From NCBI RefSeq assembly GCF_008831285.2, contig NC_045139.1, positions 7,410,204 to 7,474,203 of the forward strand: a DNA stretch of 64,000 nt. Direction: 5' to 3'. This DNA comes from Nymphaea colorata (Eukaryota > Streptophyta > Magnoliopsida > Nymphaeales > Nymphaeaceae). The position numbers and the translations under genes were made by a program. Under the pieces are notes generated by a model that was given only the letters and a program-made list of their open reading frames with translations, made no database searches and was not told the DNA's origin. Within the stretch, counting starts at the first letter, position 1, and each line of letters begins with the position of its first letter. Positions 1-17,071 of the stretch are shown piece after piece.

Positions 1-2060
1 GAGGGAGGTTTGCTGAGAAGACATTCAAGAGGAATTTTTCCATTGATGCTGGAATTTGGGACACGATTGGATATATAACACGCTGTCCCTATGGCTTCGC
101 TCCAAAATATAGGGGGGACATTCATGTGCATCATAAGAGCCCGAGCTATATTTAGAAGTTGCCGATTTTTCCTTTCTGCTGTGCCGTTTTGCTGAGGTGT
201 CCCGGCGCATGTATATTGAGGTTGTATCCCATGTTTCCTCATAAAGTTATTCAATGTATCATTAACATATTCACCACCATTGTCAGAGCGAAGCATTTTA
301 ATCTTAGCACCATATTGAGTAAGAATGAAGACATAGAATTCTTCAAAGATATTTGACACCTCACTTTTATTTTTGAGAAAATAAATCCAAGTTAAACGAG
401 TCATATCATCGACGAAAGAGACATAATACTTAAAACCTGCATGAGAGTCTTCTGGAGCAGGTCCCCAAACATCCGAGTGGATTAGATCAAAAGGTTTTCC
501 AGACCTTTCATGAGTGGGCTGAAAAGGAAGGCGTGTAAACTTTGCAAATTCGCATGCATCACACGCTTTATTATCTTCAATAATGAGGGAAGGAATAAGA
601 CGACTGAGATTCCGATCGCATATGTGTCCTAATCGAGCATGCCAAATTTGATATTCCATCCTTTGAGTTGATCTTGATTTTGTGAAGAGACTCAAACTGT
701 TGGTGTCCACAATGTAGAGATCGCCATGGCGTCGGCCTTTACCAATCACTTTCTTCGTGCTCGGGTCCTGAAATGTTACGTCCTTCTTGGAGAAAATAAC
801 AAGACAATCATAATCTTGTGTGATTTTGCTAACAGACATAAGATTAACAGCGAGCTTGGGAACTAGTAAAGTAGAGCCACTATGCTTCTCAAAAAATGCT
901 GTTTTCCCAATGCCGACAACTTCTATAGATGACCCATCAGTAGAAAAAACAGTGCGATAAAAATCCTTATTTAGATTGGCAAGTCTTGTGGGATCATTAG
1001 TCATGTGATCAGTAGCGCCAGAATCAACTATCCAAGACTTATTATCAGTGGCAGTCAACAGGGCATAAGGCTTACCTTCAGAGGCATCACCCACTGGTTG
1101 GGAGGATACTAAATTTGTTTTTGCGAATTTCTGAAAGAACGTTTCCAGGTCCTCTTTGGTGACAAAGTTTGCAAGGTTAACGTCTTTGTCTAGAATTGAA
1201 GAAGACCCCTTTTCCTTCCCTGGCCGTCCCACGAGTTCCCAGCAGCGGTCACGCGTGTGGCCCAATTTCCTGCAGTGAGTACACTTAAGTTTGCTGCGAG
1301 TTTTTTGTGTGTTCGAATGGTACCTTTGCACGCCTTGAATGGTGCCCGATTGTGAGAGGCATGCCATTTTTTCTTGGCTGTCTCCCATGGAATCCACTTT
1401 AGGAGGGATGCTCATTACACGTCGCCTTGACACCTCTCTTTGAATCATTTGGCAGACTGCATTAAATTTGGGCAGCGGCATAGTGTTGAGGATTTGGGTC
1501 CTTAAGGAATCATAGTCCTCACTTAACCCGGCGAGAATCTTGAAAATTTGATCTTCTTCGAATCGCTGCTTATAAATGGCTGGATCAGAAGTAGCAGGCC
1601 GATATTGGAGGAGCTCATCATATAAGCTTCTCAGTTTTCCAATGTACCGTTGCACATCTTGATCATGGAGGGTGAGAGTGGCAATTTCGCATTGTATTTG
1701 ATATACACGAGCAAGATTATTTTGCTCACTATACAGTTCATTCAGAGCCTCCCATATTCCGTGCGCGGTATCTTGGTATGTGAAAAGATTTGCTATGGCT
1801 GGTTCCATAGAGTTGAGCAGCCACGCCATAACCATGTCGTTCTCAGCCTCCCACTCATCATATTTGGGATCAGTAGTGGCTGGAACTTGGATTTTTCCAT
1901 TAATGTATCCAGCCTTTGATCTTCCACTAAGGAACAAGCGAGCAGCCTTCGCCCAACTCAAGTAGTTAGCACCATTGAGTGGGGTGGAGGTAATTTTCAG
2001 AGTGTTATGTTCGGTGGACTTAGCTCCATTGGATGCTTCGTCTCTAGCAGCGTTAGCCAT
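1..2060 (-). CDS. Copia gag-pol polyprotein, partial, open to the window edge
   Basis: The frame starts at the ATG at 2060-2058 (MANAARDEAS) and is open for 686 codons to the left edge; I checked every line and found no in-frame stop. Domains in order are a copia-type gag with the PLNGANYLSW motif near residues 27-36, a CCHC zinc knuckle (CTHCRKLGH...C) near residue 260, the aspartic protease active site DSGATDHM near 343, the integrase zinc-binding module (H...H...CDAC) about 470-505, and the integrase catalytic core with HSDVWG near 528, SDNGGEY near 593 and the Glu of GTAERKNR near 628. The start was chosen because it opens the gag frame about 130 bases after the primer-binding site. Reverse transcriptase lies outside the window, so autonomy cannot be judged. 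The uninterrupted frame contrasts with the damaged polyprotein of copia element 2. Confidence 0.9.
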   Translation of the reverse strand, partial: MANAARDEASNGAKSTEHNTLKITSTPLNGANYLSWAKAARLFLSGRSKAGYINGKIQVPATTDPKYDEWEAENDMVMAWLLNSMEPAIANLFTYQDTAHGIWEALNELYSEQNNLARVYQIQCEIATLTLHDQDVQRYIGKLRSLYDELLQYRPATSDPAIYKQRFEEDQIFKILAGLSEDYDSLRTQILNTMPLPKFNAVCQMIQREVSRRRVMSIPPKVDSMGDSQEKMACLSQSGTIQGVQRYHSNTQKTRSKLKCTHCRKLGHTRDRCWELVGRPGKEKGSSSILDKDVNLANFVTKEDLETFFQKFAKTNLVSSQPVGDASEGKPYALLTATDNKSWIVDSGATDHMTNDPTRLANLNKDFYRTVFSTDGSSIEVVGIGKTAFFEKHSGSTLLVPKLAVNLMSVSKITQDYDCLVIFSKKDVTFQDPSTKKVIGKGRRHGDLYIVDTNSLSLFTKSRSTQRMEYQIWHARLGHICDRNLSRLIPSLIIEDNKACDACEFAKFTRLPFQPTHERSGKPFDLIHSDVWGPAPEDSHAGFKYYVSFVDDMTRLTWIYFLKNKSEVSNIFEEFYVFILTQYGAKIKMLRSDNGGEYVNDTLNNFMRKHGIQPQYTCAGTPQQNGTAERKNRQLLNIARALMMHMNVPPIFWSEAIGTACYISNRVPNSSINGKIPLECLLSKPP

Positions 2061-2190
2061 GATATTGAAGCAATGGAAAAAGAGAAGATCACACCTTGAA
2101 AGGCTTGTCTAGCGAGTCTTGCTCCCTTGTGACAGCAACTGCACGACTTGAGAAATACCGACGTTCTGGACAGATCGCCAAACATTCATC

Positions 2191-2202
2191 GCTCTGATAC
2201 CA
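2191..2202 (-). other. Primer-binding site of copia element 1
   Basis: On the minus strand it reads TGGTATCAGAGC, the usual plant copia site complementary to the 3' end of initiator tRNA-Met. It abuts the LTR that starts at 2203. Confidence 0.9.
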
Positions 2203-2671
2203 TGTTAAGAATCATGGAAGAATAATAGAAAATAAAATCAAGACTCAAATTTTAACGTGGTTCGGCATCAAAGCCTACATCCACGAAAACAGAGGAAGCT
2301 CTGTTTTTTGTCTCTCTTTCATAAATTCTCACCCACAGATAACGTGGGATTCATCTCCTTATATGGATTACAGCCCCTTCTATCAAAACAGAACCCAACG
2401 ACCAAAAGATCCCTGGAAATCAGAGAATTACATAAAACAAGGCAACAACATTTATCAAGAAAGGAAAGACGAGATTGGCAGAATAAGATTGATGCCAATC
2501 TCGTTTTGATATCAACATTAACCGTTGAGGATTTCTTTCCAAAGAATAAGAATGATGTCAATCTCGTTTTGATGTCAACATTAACCGTTGAGGATTTCTT
2601 TCCAAAGAATTTGCTGAAGATTTCTTTTCATGGTAGAGACGATGACAGGCTTCCTTCAAGATGCGCTAACA
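2203..2671 (-). repeat. 5' LTR of copia element 1
   Basis: The segment is 469 bp and has the short terminal inverted repeat TGTTA...TAACA typical of LTRs. On the minus strand it ends at the primer-binding site. A TATA-like string (CCATATAAGG on the minus strand, near 2358-2367) is a plausible promoter. The LTR contains a 63-bp internal tandem duplication, listed separately. Confidence 0.85.
2482..2607. repeat. Two 63-bp tandem units inside the LTR
   Basis: Bases 2482-2544 and 2545-2607 are near-identical adjacent copies that both contain CAATCTCGTTTTGAT and AACCGTTGAGGATTTC. They differ at only a few positions, so the duplication is recent. LTR tandem repeats of this kind can act as repeated regulatory modules; that role is inference. 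Confidence 0.85.
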
Positions 2672-3038
2672 GCTAGCCTTCATGGGTTCCATGCATGGAA
2701 GTAGAACCACGAGACGTACCTTTCATCGGTTTCGTTTTCCATCTCAATTAATAATAGATTTGGATGCTGTTGCTTATTAATGAAAGAAATTGAAATCCAA
2801 CTATCAATTACTTCTTATTTTTTAAAAGAAGTCGTAGGTCACATGGAACGCCGGCTTTCTAAATCTGGCCACCTGCTTCATCAAGTGCCACAAATATTCA
2901 CAACTTTCAGTGAACTAAATTGAAAAGCTAGTCAATTAAAGTGGCAGTGCTACGTAGCTTGACAGAGATACAGCTTATGTAAGAGAGAGCTCTTTCCTGG
3001 TATCCTTCAGTGCTTTCTGAATTTCCTTCCAAGCCAAC

Positions 3039-3830
3039 ATGGTGTTCCAAACGTTTGTCCTCCTTTCCACAGTTCTCGACCTTCTGTACATTTGCAGAGC
3101 TCTCATGGAGCTTGCATGGTGGGTTTGGGACTCGTTTCTAAGGCCAATGAGAAATCTGAAGGAGTATGGCCCGTGGGCCATTGTGACGGGTCCTACTGAT
3201 GGAATAGGGAAGGAAAGCAATCGCTTGGCTCGCTACCACGGCCTCAACTTGGTTCTTGTGGGTCGCAACCCCTCAAAGCTAAGCTTGGTTTCCACTGAGA
3301 TACTAAAGATGAACAGATCCATAGAAGTAAGGAGAATCGAGGTCGATCTAGAAGGCGACATCAACGAGGGAATGGAGAAGATCAGGGAAGGGATCGAGGG
3401 CTTGGATATTGGTATTTGGATTAACAACGCAGGCACTGGTTATCCATATGCAACGTTCCTGCATGAGGCGGATGAAGAGTTGGTAGCGAGAATATCAGAG
3501 TGAATGTGGAGTTCACCACTAGGCTCACCCACCTCGTGCTCCCTGCGATGGTGAAGAAGAATAAGGGAGCCATTGTAAACATAGGCTCTGCTGCAGGATC
3601 TCTTCTGCCTGCCAGTCCTCTCGCTACCATCCACTCAGCGACAAAAGCGTAAGCCTAATTCTTCTTTTTCCTTCACTTCAAATTCCATTAAGATTCACTG
3701 CCACTCACGGTTATATTATGCCAAAGATGTTTTGCTTTGTATAACTTTGAAAGGTATCAGGGGCCCAGGACCATTTGGCATAAAGTGCAAATCTTGTAAA
3801 TGGCGTTTGATAAGAAAAAACAGTGTTCTT

Positions 3831-3866
<36 letters not shown>

Positions 3867-5558
3867 CTACGAAACTGTTTTTGGATTTTGGAAAGACATC
3901 CATGTATAATTACACTTTACACCATACATGTTTAATGGAACAAGTACCTAATATTTTTGAAACACAGTAATTATATGAACATGTATTCCAAAAAAAGTAA
4001 TATTTTTCTTACTAAGCACCTTCTTAGAGATTTGATTTGCAGGGATATATATGGTTTTAGCTAGGTTTCTATATTTTTTGGCACACCAAATTAATCTGAC
4101 TGAATCCTGTTCCTAATTATGTATTTAATTATTTTGGTCTCTTCATGGTAGTTGAGTATTTGTCATTGTTCTTTATGCTTAACAAATCAAGCATGTGCAT
4201 ACGTAGGCTCATATCCATATAATTGAAGCTTCATTGCTGTAGAGCAATTACTTCGACAACTTTGCCCCCTAATCACCGTATCCACCAAGTAATGCTTTAA
4301 AGCAATAAGCCCCTATGCACCAAAACTATGGGGATTTAAATCGGTAGGGGCAAATCCATTCACACCATGGGTAAAGCCACAAAATAAGTGTGTGTATATC
4401 TATATTGATCTTCTTTTCAGGAATCTCATGATAGTGGCAGATCCAGAACGTTCTCGTGGAGGGGTATTGATCGTATTGATTCATCTTATTATTGTAATGG
4501 ATTAGCCACATGTAGAGCTACACGACATTGGCTTGGGTCTGGTTTTGGTGCGCATTGCATATGGTTAGGCGGGAGTCCAGCATCATTATAATAAAACTTT
4601 TACAAAGATTTACGTAGGCTAAGGTAGGCACTTGCCCACACCAGCCCCATGGTAGCTCCACTATTGTCAGATGAAATCATTTATGTAGAAGAGTGGTGTT
4701 GCTCGTGTGTGTGGGGGACAACCACCACCTAGCAAGAGAGTTTAAGCTTACACCCAAACCTTTTCCCTTTTAAGACATTGGGTCTACTTTTGGTGTCTCT
4801 GGTGTCGCTCCTATTGTATTTGAACTTGCATATTAGTGATCCTCTTTTATAGCATAGAAGGTAGACGTCCTTGACAAGAAAGGTTGAAAGTGAGTGGATA
4901 GAGCCATCCGAACAGAGCTTAAAAGGGGAGTTTCATGGTATCAAAAAGTTTTGATGAAAAATCTCTCTGCATATAGTAGAAAGTTTTTTTTTCAACTGAA
5001 AAAAGAGAGAGATGCTCTTAGGGGCAACCAACATAGAAGAGTGGGCAAAATTTCTCCTTTTAAATGCTCTCCGAAAGAATAAGAAAAAATAAACAAAGGT
5101 TTTGTGATTTTCTGTTGGGTACGGGACTCTTGGTCCTTTAATTGCGTTCGGAGACCATTTCATTCATGCTCAACTTTTTGTCCCTAATGTACAAATTGGA
5201 CCTTCAATGTCTGAATATCCCATACACATGGTCATCCACCGAATTTTTTCTCTTTTCCTTGTTGGTGTAACAGGGTTTGGCTTGCAAATTTACCTTACGG
5301 GCTACATGTTTGCTGAAGCACACGCTGAGGTTCACCTGTCCAGCTTCCTACCAACACATCACCTCTAAAAGCCCATTCTTACAAAGAAGTAGTTTGTTTA
5401 AAAAATTGATGCTGTGTATGTGTTGGGTGTGCATTAATATTCTCCGTTTGTATGACAAATTGTAATTGATGAAATGTTGTTGGTGCAGATACGTTGGAAA
5501 GTTCTCAAGGAGTCTGCATGTGGAATACAAACAACATGGGATTGACGTTCAATGTCAG
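3039..5558 (+). pseudogene. KCR copy 1, very-long-chain 3-oxoacyl-CoA reductase pseudogene
   Basis: Exon 1 is 3039-3648 and exon 2 is 5489-5558, with good GT-AG borders at the same places as in copies 2-4. Exon 1 encodes an N-terminal hydrophobic segment, the Rossmann motif TGPTDGIGK and NNAG. Against copy 2 it has a net 3-base loss just after the glycine-rich loop (GKESNRLA for GKAIAFRLA), a 1-base deletion after 3493 that brings in a TGA at 3501-3503, and TAC to CAC at 3632-3634, which changes the catalytic Tyr of YxxxK to His. I found no third exon (VPxxVATK...) between 5559 and 9660. Exon 2 itself is intact. Sequence upstream is close to copy 2, but the TATA-like CTATATAG is CTACGTAG here. 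The active-site change together with the frameshift makes residual reductase activity very unlikely. Confidence 0.85.
3833..3865. repeat. (AT)n microsatellite in intron 1 of KCR copy 1
   Basis: An uninterrupted AT dinucleotide run. The same intron position in copy 2 (about 10832-10844) has a much shorter run, so it has changed length since the duplication. Confidence 0.95.
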
Positions 5559-5671
5559 GTAACCTCTACGCAGACAGACACACAGTAGCTTCAGCTTTTA
5601 GATTAAATAGTACTGCCTATGCATTTGCTGGGGTAGCCAGTTGATATATATATATATATATATATATATAA

Positions 5672-7260
<1,589 letters not shown>

Positions 7261-7754
7261 ATTTTCATGAAAAAGCATTTGTAGTTTCCTCATAAAACCG
7301 AGGTCTCCTTCCTCAATGATTTGTTTTTCCAAGTAAATAACAGTACTGGATCTACTTATCAGGAGGATCCAGAAAATTGAGCAGGAGTAGTGGAGCATTT
7401 ACAAGGTCACATGGGCACCTTTTCGCCTTAATTGCCATCATTTCCACCATGAAAGCTTGCCAGATCTGCCGTCGTTGATCGGCGATTACTTGTAGCCTGA
7501 CAGCCCATGGTAGGTGGGACTTAAATAATTTAGGGTCAGAACCTGACGTGATCCAAAATTTCAACTCCCAGGCAGTTACGGAGATCGATCTGTAAAGATT
7601 TATATATATATATACATATATATATACCGTTTGTCATGCTTATGTATCTCGTTTTCTGGGCCTAAGGGATTAGAGACAATCGTATCTGTTAAACCATAGA
7701 TAAGTTATTGTGGATTTCTATATAGTTGTGTTTGAATGGGCATTGCATGGTGCA

Positions 7755-8223
7755 GACATTTTTTCTTCCCAGATTGATTATCCAAGCAATCAAAGAGGCC
7801 CAATTAGTGAAATATAATGTTAAGCAAACAATTTTTAATAATTTCTTATTTTGGGTAGCATCAAGGATGTGCTGTATCCTGACTGCTTTAATGGTGTCAG
7901 TTACTGATCATGCACTTGGCACACCCTATTGTTAACTTTCACATTAAAAACTTGAAGTTGTTTCCGAATGACACTGCTCTCCCATGTGCAAAGTGGTTAG
8001 TTTCTCCAATAGCAAAAAAGAAGGAAAAGGAATTACCTTTTCTTATCAAATTTTCCTTTTTTTGTATGGTAATTCATCCATTAATGTTTCATTTCCTTTT
8101 TCCCTCTGCTTTTTCCAGTTTTTGTCTGCTAGGCTGGAGGAGTTGCTTGATGCAATCCAAGACATTGAACAACCATGGTCCAGGCAGGTTCATTTGCTTC
8201 TTCTTGAGTACAGATATTCATGA
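7755..8223 (+). pseudogene. Possible exon remnants of an unrecognised gene
   Basis: Three short stretches look exon-like. After a CAG near 7755 the plus strand reads DIFSSQIDYPSNQRGPISEI before a stop. Near 7859-7903 it reads SIKDVLYPDCFNGV. After an intron-like TTTTTGTCTGCTAG, bases about 8132-8223 read RLEELLDAIQDIEQPWSRQ, ending at TGA. The composition is more protein-like than the surroundings, but no start, no continuous frame and no family could be recognised. It could be a captured gene fragment or chance. Confidence 0.2.
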
Positions 8224-9667
8224 GTAGAACCATATTATAATCCAGATCCAACTCAAAATTCTACCAAAATTGTGGGCTCGAACATGATCCGACCACTTCC
8301 GGCATCAGATCCACAGAAATGAGGTCGAGTATGTAAGATTCTCTGCAGAACAAAGAAATATCCTGTCCTGTCCTATGTATAAAACCTAATCAAATTTCTG
8401 GTGCTGACCAGGAACCCGTGTTACGTGATCTGGGTCTGATTGCGATTCATCTGGGTGGAGCAAGGGCGGAGATAGGTCGGGTCTCCCTAGGGCGAGCTTA
8501 CTCTTTCAAACCTTATTGCAAACTTAGGTGAACTTGAGTTTAGTTATATGGGGGCAGCCCCACAAAATCCCAATCAATTCTCTCATGGTCAAATTGAAAA
8601 TTTGTTAACTGCTCCGTAGAAAAAAAAGATGGCACGCAATTCGTGTAACAGTGACTATTCGGCAGAGGGGTTTTAATACATTCATCAACTCAATGGTACT
8701 CAACTGTCAACTGTCAGGAGTTCTCATGACCCAATTAATGAGAAAGGAACGTAGCTGTGAGACTCACAGGATGCCGGGGATGAGGAAGCTTTCTAATTAG
8801 TTATGGGTGGTGGTTGCTCTTTAATGAGAACTTCGATCCATAAAAATCCATTCCTAAACAAATTTTATTTTGAAATTGAAATATTAACAAGGGGAATCTA
8901 ATGGCAATCTTCTGGGGTTTAATTTGGATCCAAACTTTGTTCAAATATCTCATAATAGCCTCCAATTTTTTTTTGAGAAGTGCAAGAAAAAAGCATGTTT
9001 GTCTCTAAGGGTTTAGCATAGCTAGTCGGGTGGAAGCATGGTAAAAGACACATCTTCATATTTTGTTTTCATGGGCATTGGGTCCCTTGACCGTATAGAA
9101 TGGACCATGGCCACAACTTAACCTTGAATCCATAACACATGGGAAGATGCAGAAACAAGGGGAGGGTCTTCGGCTCTCTTTTCCAAGAAGTGGGTCATAA
9201 TCCTCTTGCTCACCCAAAAAGCATTAATAAAAATTTCTGGCCAGGACGTGGAGGGTGGGGCTTGTATTAAAAAAGAATTTTGTTAAGACATCTATGGCTT
9301 GCACTTGGAGTTGATCTGAACACGAGCTTAGTTTGGCCCCTTTGAATTGTGACGTTATATTTGAGTGTCCCGGATTTGGGAGATGGAAGTGGAGATGAAA
9401 GTGGAAGTCCAAGGCAAAGCGATAGAAATTGGTCATTGACAGTTTATTTAGAGAAGAAGATAAAGAATCGGTCAAAAAGGTTGTAAAATAACAAATGAAT
9501 ACAAAGCATAGTGATAGTATCTATATCCTTACCTTAGAGTAACATCTTCCAAATTCACGATGAATTACTAATTTCAAGCTCAGCCAGCAGCAATTTTTTC
9601 CTGTATTATGTGAAACTTTCGATAACATCCTGCCATTTGTGGCTAAGATTTACACGCGCATCTAGTA
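8224..9667. other. Intergenic DNA, nothing recognised
   Basis: No convincing exon, RNA gene or repeat structure was seen on either strand. Confidence 0.5.
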
Positions 9668-9944
9668 GCTAGCCTTCATGGGCTCCAATTATGCAAGTAG
9701 AACCAGGAGATGTGCCTTTCATCGGTTTCGTTTCCCATCCCATTTATTAACAAATTTGGATGCTCTTGCTTATTAATGAATGAAAATGAAATCCAACTAC
9801 CAATTACTGCTTATTTTTTAAAAGAAGCTGCAGGTCACATGGAATGTTGGCTTTCTAAATCTTGCCACCTACTTCATCAAGCGCCGGAAATATTCAGAAC
9901 TGCTGGTCAACGCAATTTAAAGCTAGCTAATTAAAGTGGCAGTA

Positions 9945-9952
9945 CTATATAG
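9945..9952 (+). promoter_or_regulatory. Candidate TATA box of KCR copy 2
   Basis: CTATATAG lies about 85 bases before the ATG at 10034. The homologous place in pseudogene copy 1 is CTACGTAG. No experimental start is known. Confidence 0.4.
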
Positions 9953-10033
9953 CTTGACAGAGATACAGCTTATGTAAGAGAGAGCTCTTTCCTGGTTTCC
10001 TTCGGTGCTTTCTCGATTTCCTTCGAAGCCAAC

Positions 10034-14556
<4,523 letters not shown>

Positions 14557-15300
14557 GAGAGAGCATCATGATTTGACCCACTCTCGTACTGGGCTCGGGT
14601 TCTTGGTCCATCAGATCCCAACAGCCATCTTGTAGTTTTGATTCTAGCATCAAAAAGACTGAACAATTTATAAGTCTTTCAATGTTCTTACAGTTTTAGA
14701 TATGAGACTAAACTTTTGAGGTAACACCAAAAAAATATATATGGTTTCACTCACATGTGAAAAATATTAAAATGAATACAATAATAACCTTGCATCTGCA
14801 GTTCACCAATTTTCAAATGTGGTTTCAATTTATCACTCCCTAGCAAAAACATGTAAGTAGTCTTTTCACAAAATAGACTTTACCAATGTGATGGTCATGA
14901 CACCAAAAGCCCCTCCTAAGATAAGTCTCTTAAGGTCATGTGTTGCAAGTGTTTTTGACCCTCATATATTTGCAGCACAAAGAGGTGGTCTTGAACACTC
15001 AGAGAGAGAGAGAGAGAGAGAAGTCAACCCCAGAAGAGGGACATCTCCCACTTATTTGTTTATTACAACAACATTTCTAGCACTAGTACTGGCACAAGAA
15101 AGAAATTACCGCAGTGACGAACTAAAACCGCGTTCTAGCATCTCCAAAAAAAGCAGGATTCACCTTCACCATTAACCCAAAAAAATGGTTAAATCGATTC
15201 ATATAAAATAAAATAAAATAAAAAATCAAAGAACTCTTGGCATCGAAGGAAGTATTTTTTCCTTGATGCTGAAAAAGGAACCAAAGATACCATCCAACCG
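14557..15300. other. KCR copy 2 downstream region and spacer
   Basis: Probably holds the KCR copy 2 3' UTR, a short (GA)n run at 14999-15020 and the eroded 3' continuation of the neprosin-like pseudogene. No intact exon was recognised. Confidence 0.4.
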
Positions 15301-16473
15301 GCTTCCATTGTCAAAACTTTCCGGTCACGAGTAATGGTCACGAGTAATGAATTTGACAGTCATGTACACAGCTCATCTCATCAGATGTCTCAACAGTGGG
15401 TTCCCAAACATTAAGAGATCCTTCACCTCCTGCATATTTTCCCTTGCTTGAACCTGCTATTGCAATCTATGATCCGTGCATTGCAATTGAAGAATTACGT
15501 TAGTAAGGATACATTGGTCATGCTGTGGTTAGGCAAGAAATCTAAGATCAATGTAAAGGTGTAGCTAAAATGCGCAAAAAATCAAGTCCAATAGCTACAA
15601 AGGAAGAACAGAAGAAGAAGAAGACGCTGGGGAGAGAGGAAAGGGTGTGTGTGTGTGTGTATATATATATATTTGAAAGAAGATTGCAGACCTCATAGTC
15701 CTTAATAGAAGCCATTGGCTTTATAGTCGTGGATCTGAGAAAGAAGTTGGCACGTGATCTTGCAAAATCAGCAATAGCACTATGATTAAGCGGCCCTGCT
15801 TTGGTCGCCTTGAAAAATGGAACAGTTCCCGGTGGACACAGGTCGATCCTTCCCAACTTGTCACTACCCAATTCATGGGATTCGTTTTTTGCTGCTATTG
15901 TCCCTCGGGGCAAGAATTTTGCTCTTGACTGCAGCCACATTTAACACACAGACATAGAGATACTTTTAGACGCTTTTGTTTCATAAAGATGGGCAGTCTT
16001 AGATGTTGTTGTGGCATATTTTCATGATAAAACTGCTTTTATTTTACATAAATCAAGGTGCAGGGTGCAGGTGAGAGACTTTCTAAAAAAAGGTGCATTT
16101 TAAAGGTAAAATTATACTCGACATACATATAACAAGGTACATGTGTAATTGAATTAGTGTATCAGATCAAAGTTGAACTGGGTTTCTTTCTCTGCAAGCA
16201 TTTCAAAACTTGGTGACAAAAACTGAAACAGAAGAGAATATTGATGACCCAATCAAAGGATAGAAGGAGAAAAGCAATCTTTTGAAACTAAGGCAGTAAA
16301 GTTTTTCTTTCTCAAATCCCTATTAGAATAATATTAAATGTTTCTTAGTCAGAAATTTAAAATAGAAAAAGGAAAGAAAGAAAGCATACCAGTGCATTTT
16401 TTCTAATGAGAGTGTCTCTCATGGCAGGCTGACTGTAAAAGTCCACACAATCGATAATGTCCCCATTATCCAA
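15301..16473 (-). pseudogene. Neprosin-domain (carboxyl-terminal peptidase-like) gene remnant
   Basis: Three exon-like blocks on the minus strand match the plant neprosin family. Block 1 (16473-16390, acceptor TTTTCAG, donor GTATGC) encodes LDNGDIIDCVDFYSQPA, the family's conserved 'GDIIDCVDIYKQPA' activation-peptide motif. Block 2 (15928-15692, acceptor GCTGCAG, donor GTCTGC) includes RIDLCPPGTVPF, the conserved 'CPxGTVPI' motif. Block 3 (from 15466) encodes IAIAGSSKGKYAGGEGSL then NVWEPTVE, matching the start of the neprosin domain. After about 15350 the frame fails: a 13-base direct duplication (ATTACTCGTGACC twice) and stops precede a detached TMEAGWMVS. The exon with the signal peptide and most of the C-terminal domain are not found. 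Copia element 2 is inserted 39 bp upstream of block 1, probably in the first intron. Family assignment is from motif memory. Confidence 0.65.
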
Positions 16474-16506
16474 CTGAAAATTAGGAGAAGCCATTAGATA
16501 CAGGGA

Positions 16507-16511
16507 CGTAG
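16507..16511. repeat. Target-site duplication CGTAG, left copy
   Basis: Matches CGTAG at 21850-21854 exactly; the two copies bracket copia element 2. Confidence 0.95.
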
Positions 16512-17071
16512 TGTTGGAAAATGTAATGCGGGCCCTAAATATAACTCAGCTACAAACTCAAATTTATGCGGAGAAAATCTAGCAGAGTCTCGACGTCCAA
16601 AATGATACTCAATAATAACTTTGAAAGAGTATACTTTAAAATATCAACTATTTATTCATCAAAATAAACATTACAAGGAGGCTCAAGAAAACTCACCTCG
16701 CTCACGTAGTGAACTTCCACACCTAAATACCTCCAAGCCCGACGCTCTTGCACTGAGCACAACTCTCACACACCTCACAAGCTCACACACCTCACACGCT
16801 CACAAAGTGAGCACATAAATGACTCAACCACACTCACAATTTTTTCACACACACTCACTCTTTTTCACACGTACCCCTCAACCATCATCCCCTATTTATA
16901 GGAGAGGAGGTCGGTGGATGAAGCTTCCACCGATTTCCACATTGTTTCTTTTTTAATTATTTTTCTTTCTTTTTAATCAGTACCGACATTATAACCACCG
17001 ACTTAAAAGAGAGGCTCAAAGCCTCATGAGTCTTCTCGACTCATCTCAAGAGAGTCGGTGATGACTCTACA
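16512..17071 (-). repeat. 3' LTR of copia element 2
   Basis: 560 bp, TGTTGGAAA...ACTCTACA on the plus strand. It lacks the 12-bp duplication found in the other LTR. The pol stop codon (17069-17067) falls at its inner edge. Confidence 0.95.

Larger units (their letters stand above)
1..2671 (-). mobile_element. Ty1/copia LTR retrotransposon 1, 5' half (left part outside window)
   Basis: On the minus strand the order is 5' LTR (2671-2203), tRNA-Met-type primer-binding site, leader, then gag-protease-integrase. Reverse transcriptase, RNase H and the 3' LTR must lie left of base 1. The right edge is sharp at 2671/2672: base 2672 begins sequence that matches the upstream region of KCR copy 2 from about 9668, so the element is inserted in, or beside, the promoter of KCR copy 1. 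The target-site duplication would be GCTAG (2672-2676), but the other flank is not in the window. Confidence 0.9.
2672..5643 (+). repeat. KCR tandem duplication, unit 1
   Basis: This block aligns collinearly with 9668-13187, covering upstream sequence, exon 1, intron 1, exon 2 and the first part of intron 2. Similarity is lost at a (TA)n run near 5644 in this copy and near 13188 in the other. On the left, this copy is cut by the copia LTR. The units differ by small substitutions and indels, a shorter intron 1 here (1840 against 2381 bp), and a stretch of about 590 bp present only in unit 2. Confidence 0.85.

Noticed and set aside
16621..16818. 65-codon plus-strand frame, also present identically at 21387-21584
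   Set aside because: Lies inside both LTRs of copia element 2 on the opposite strand; duplicated only because the LTRs are.
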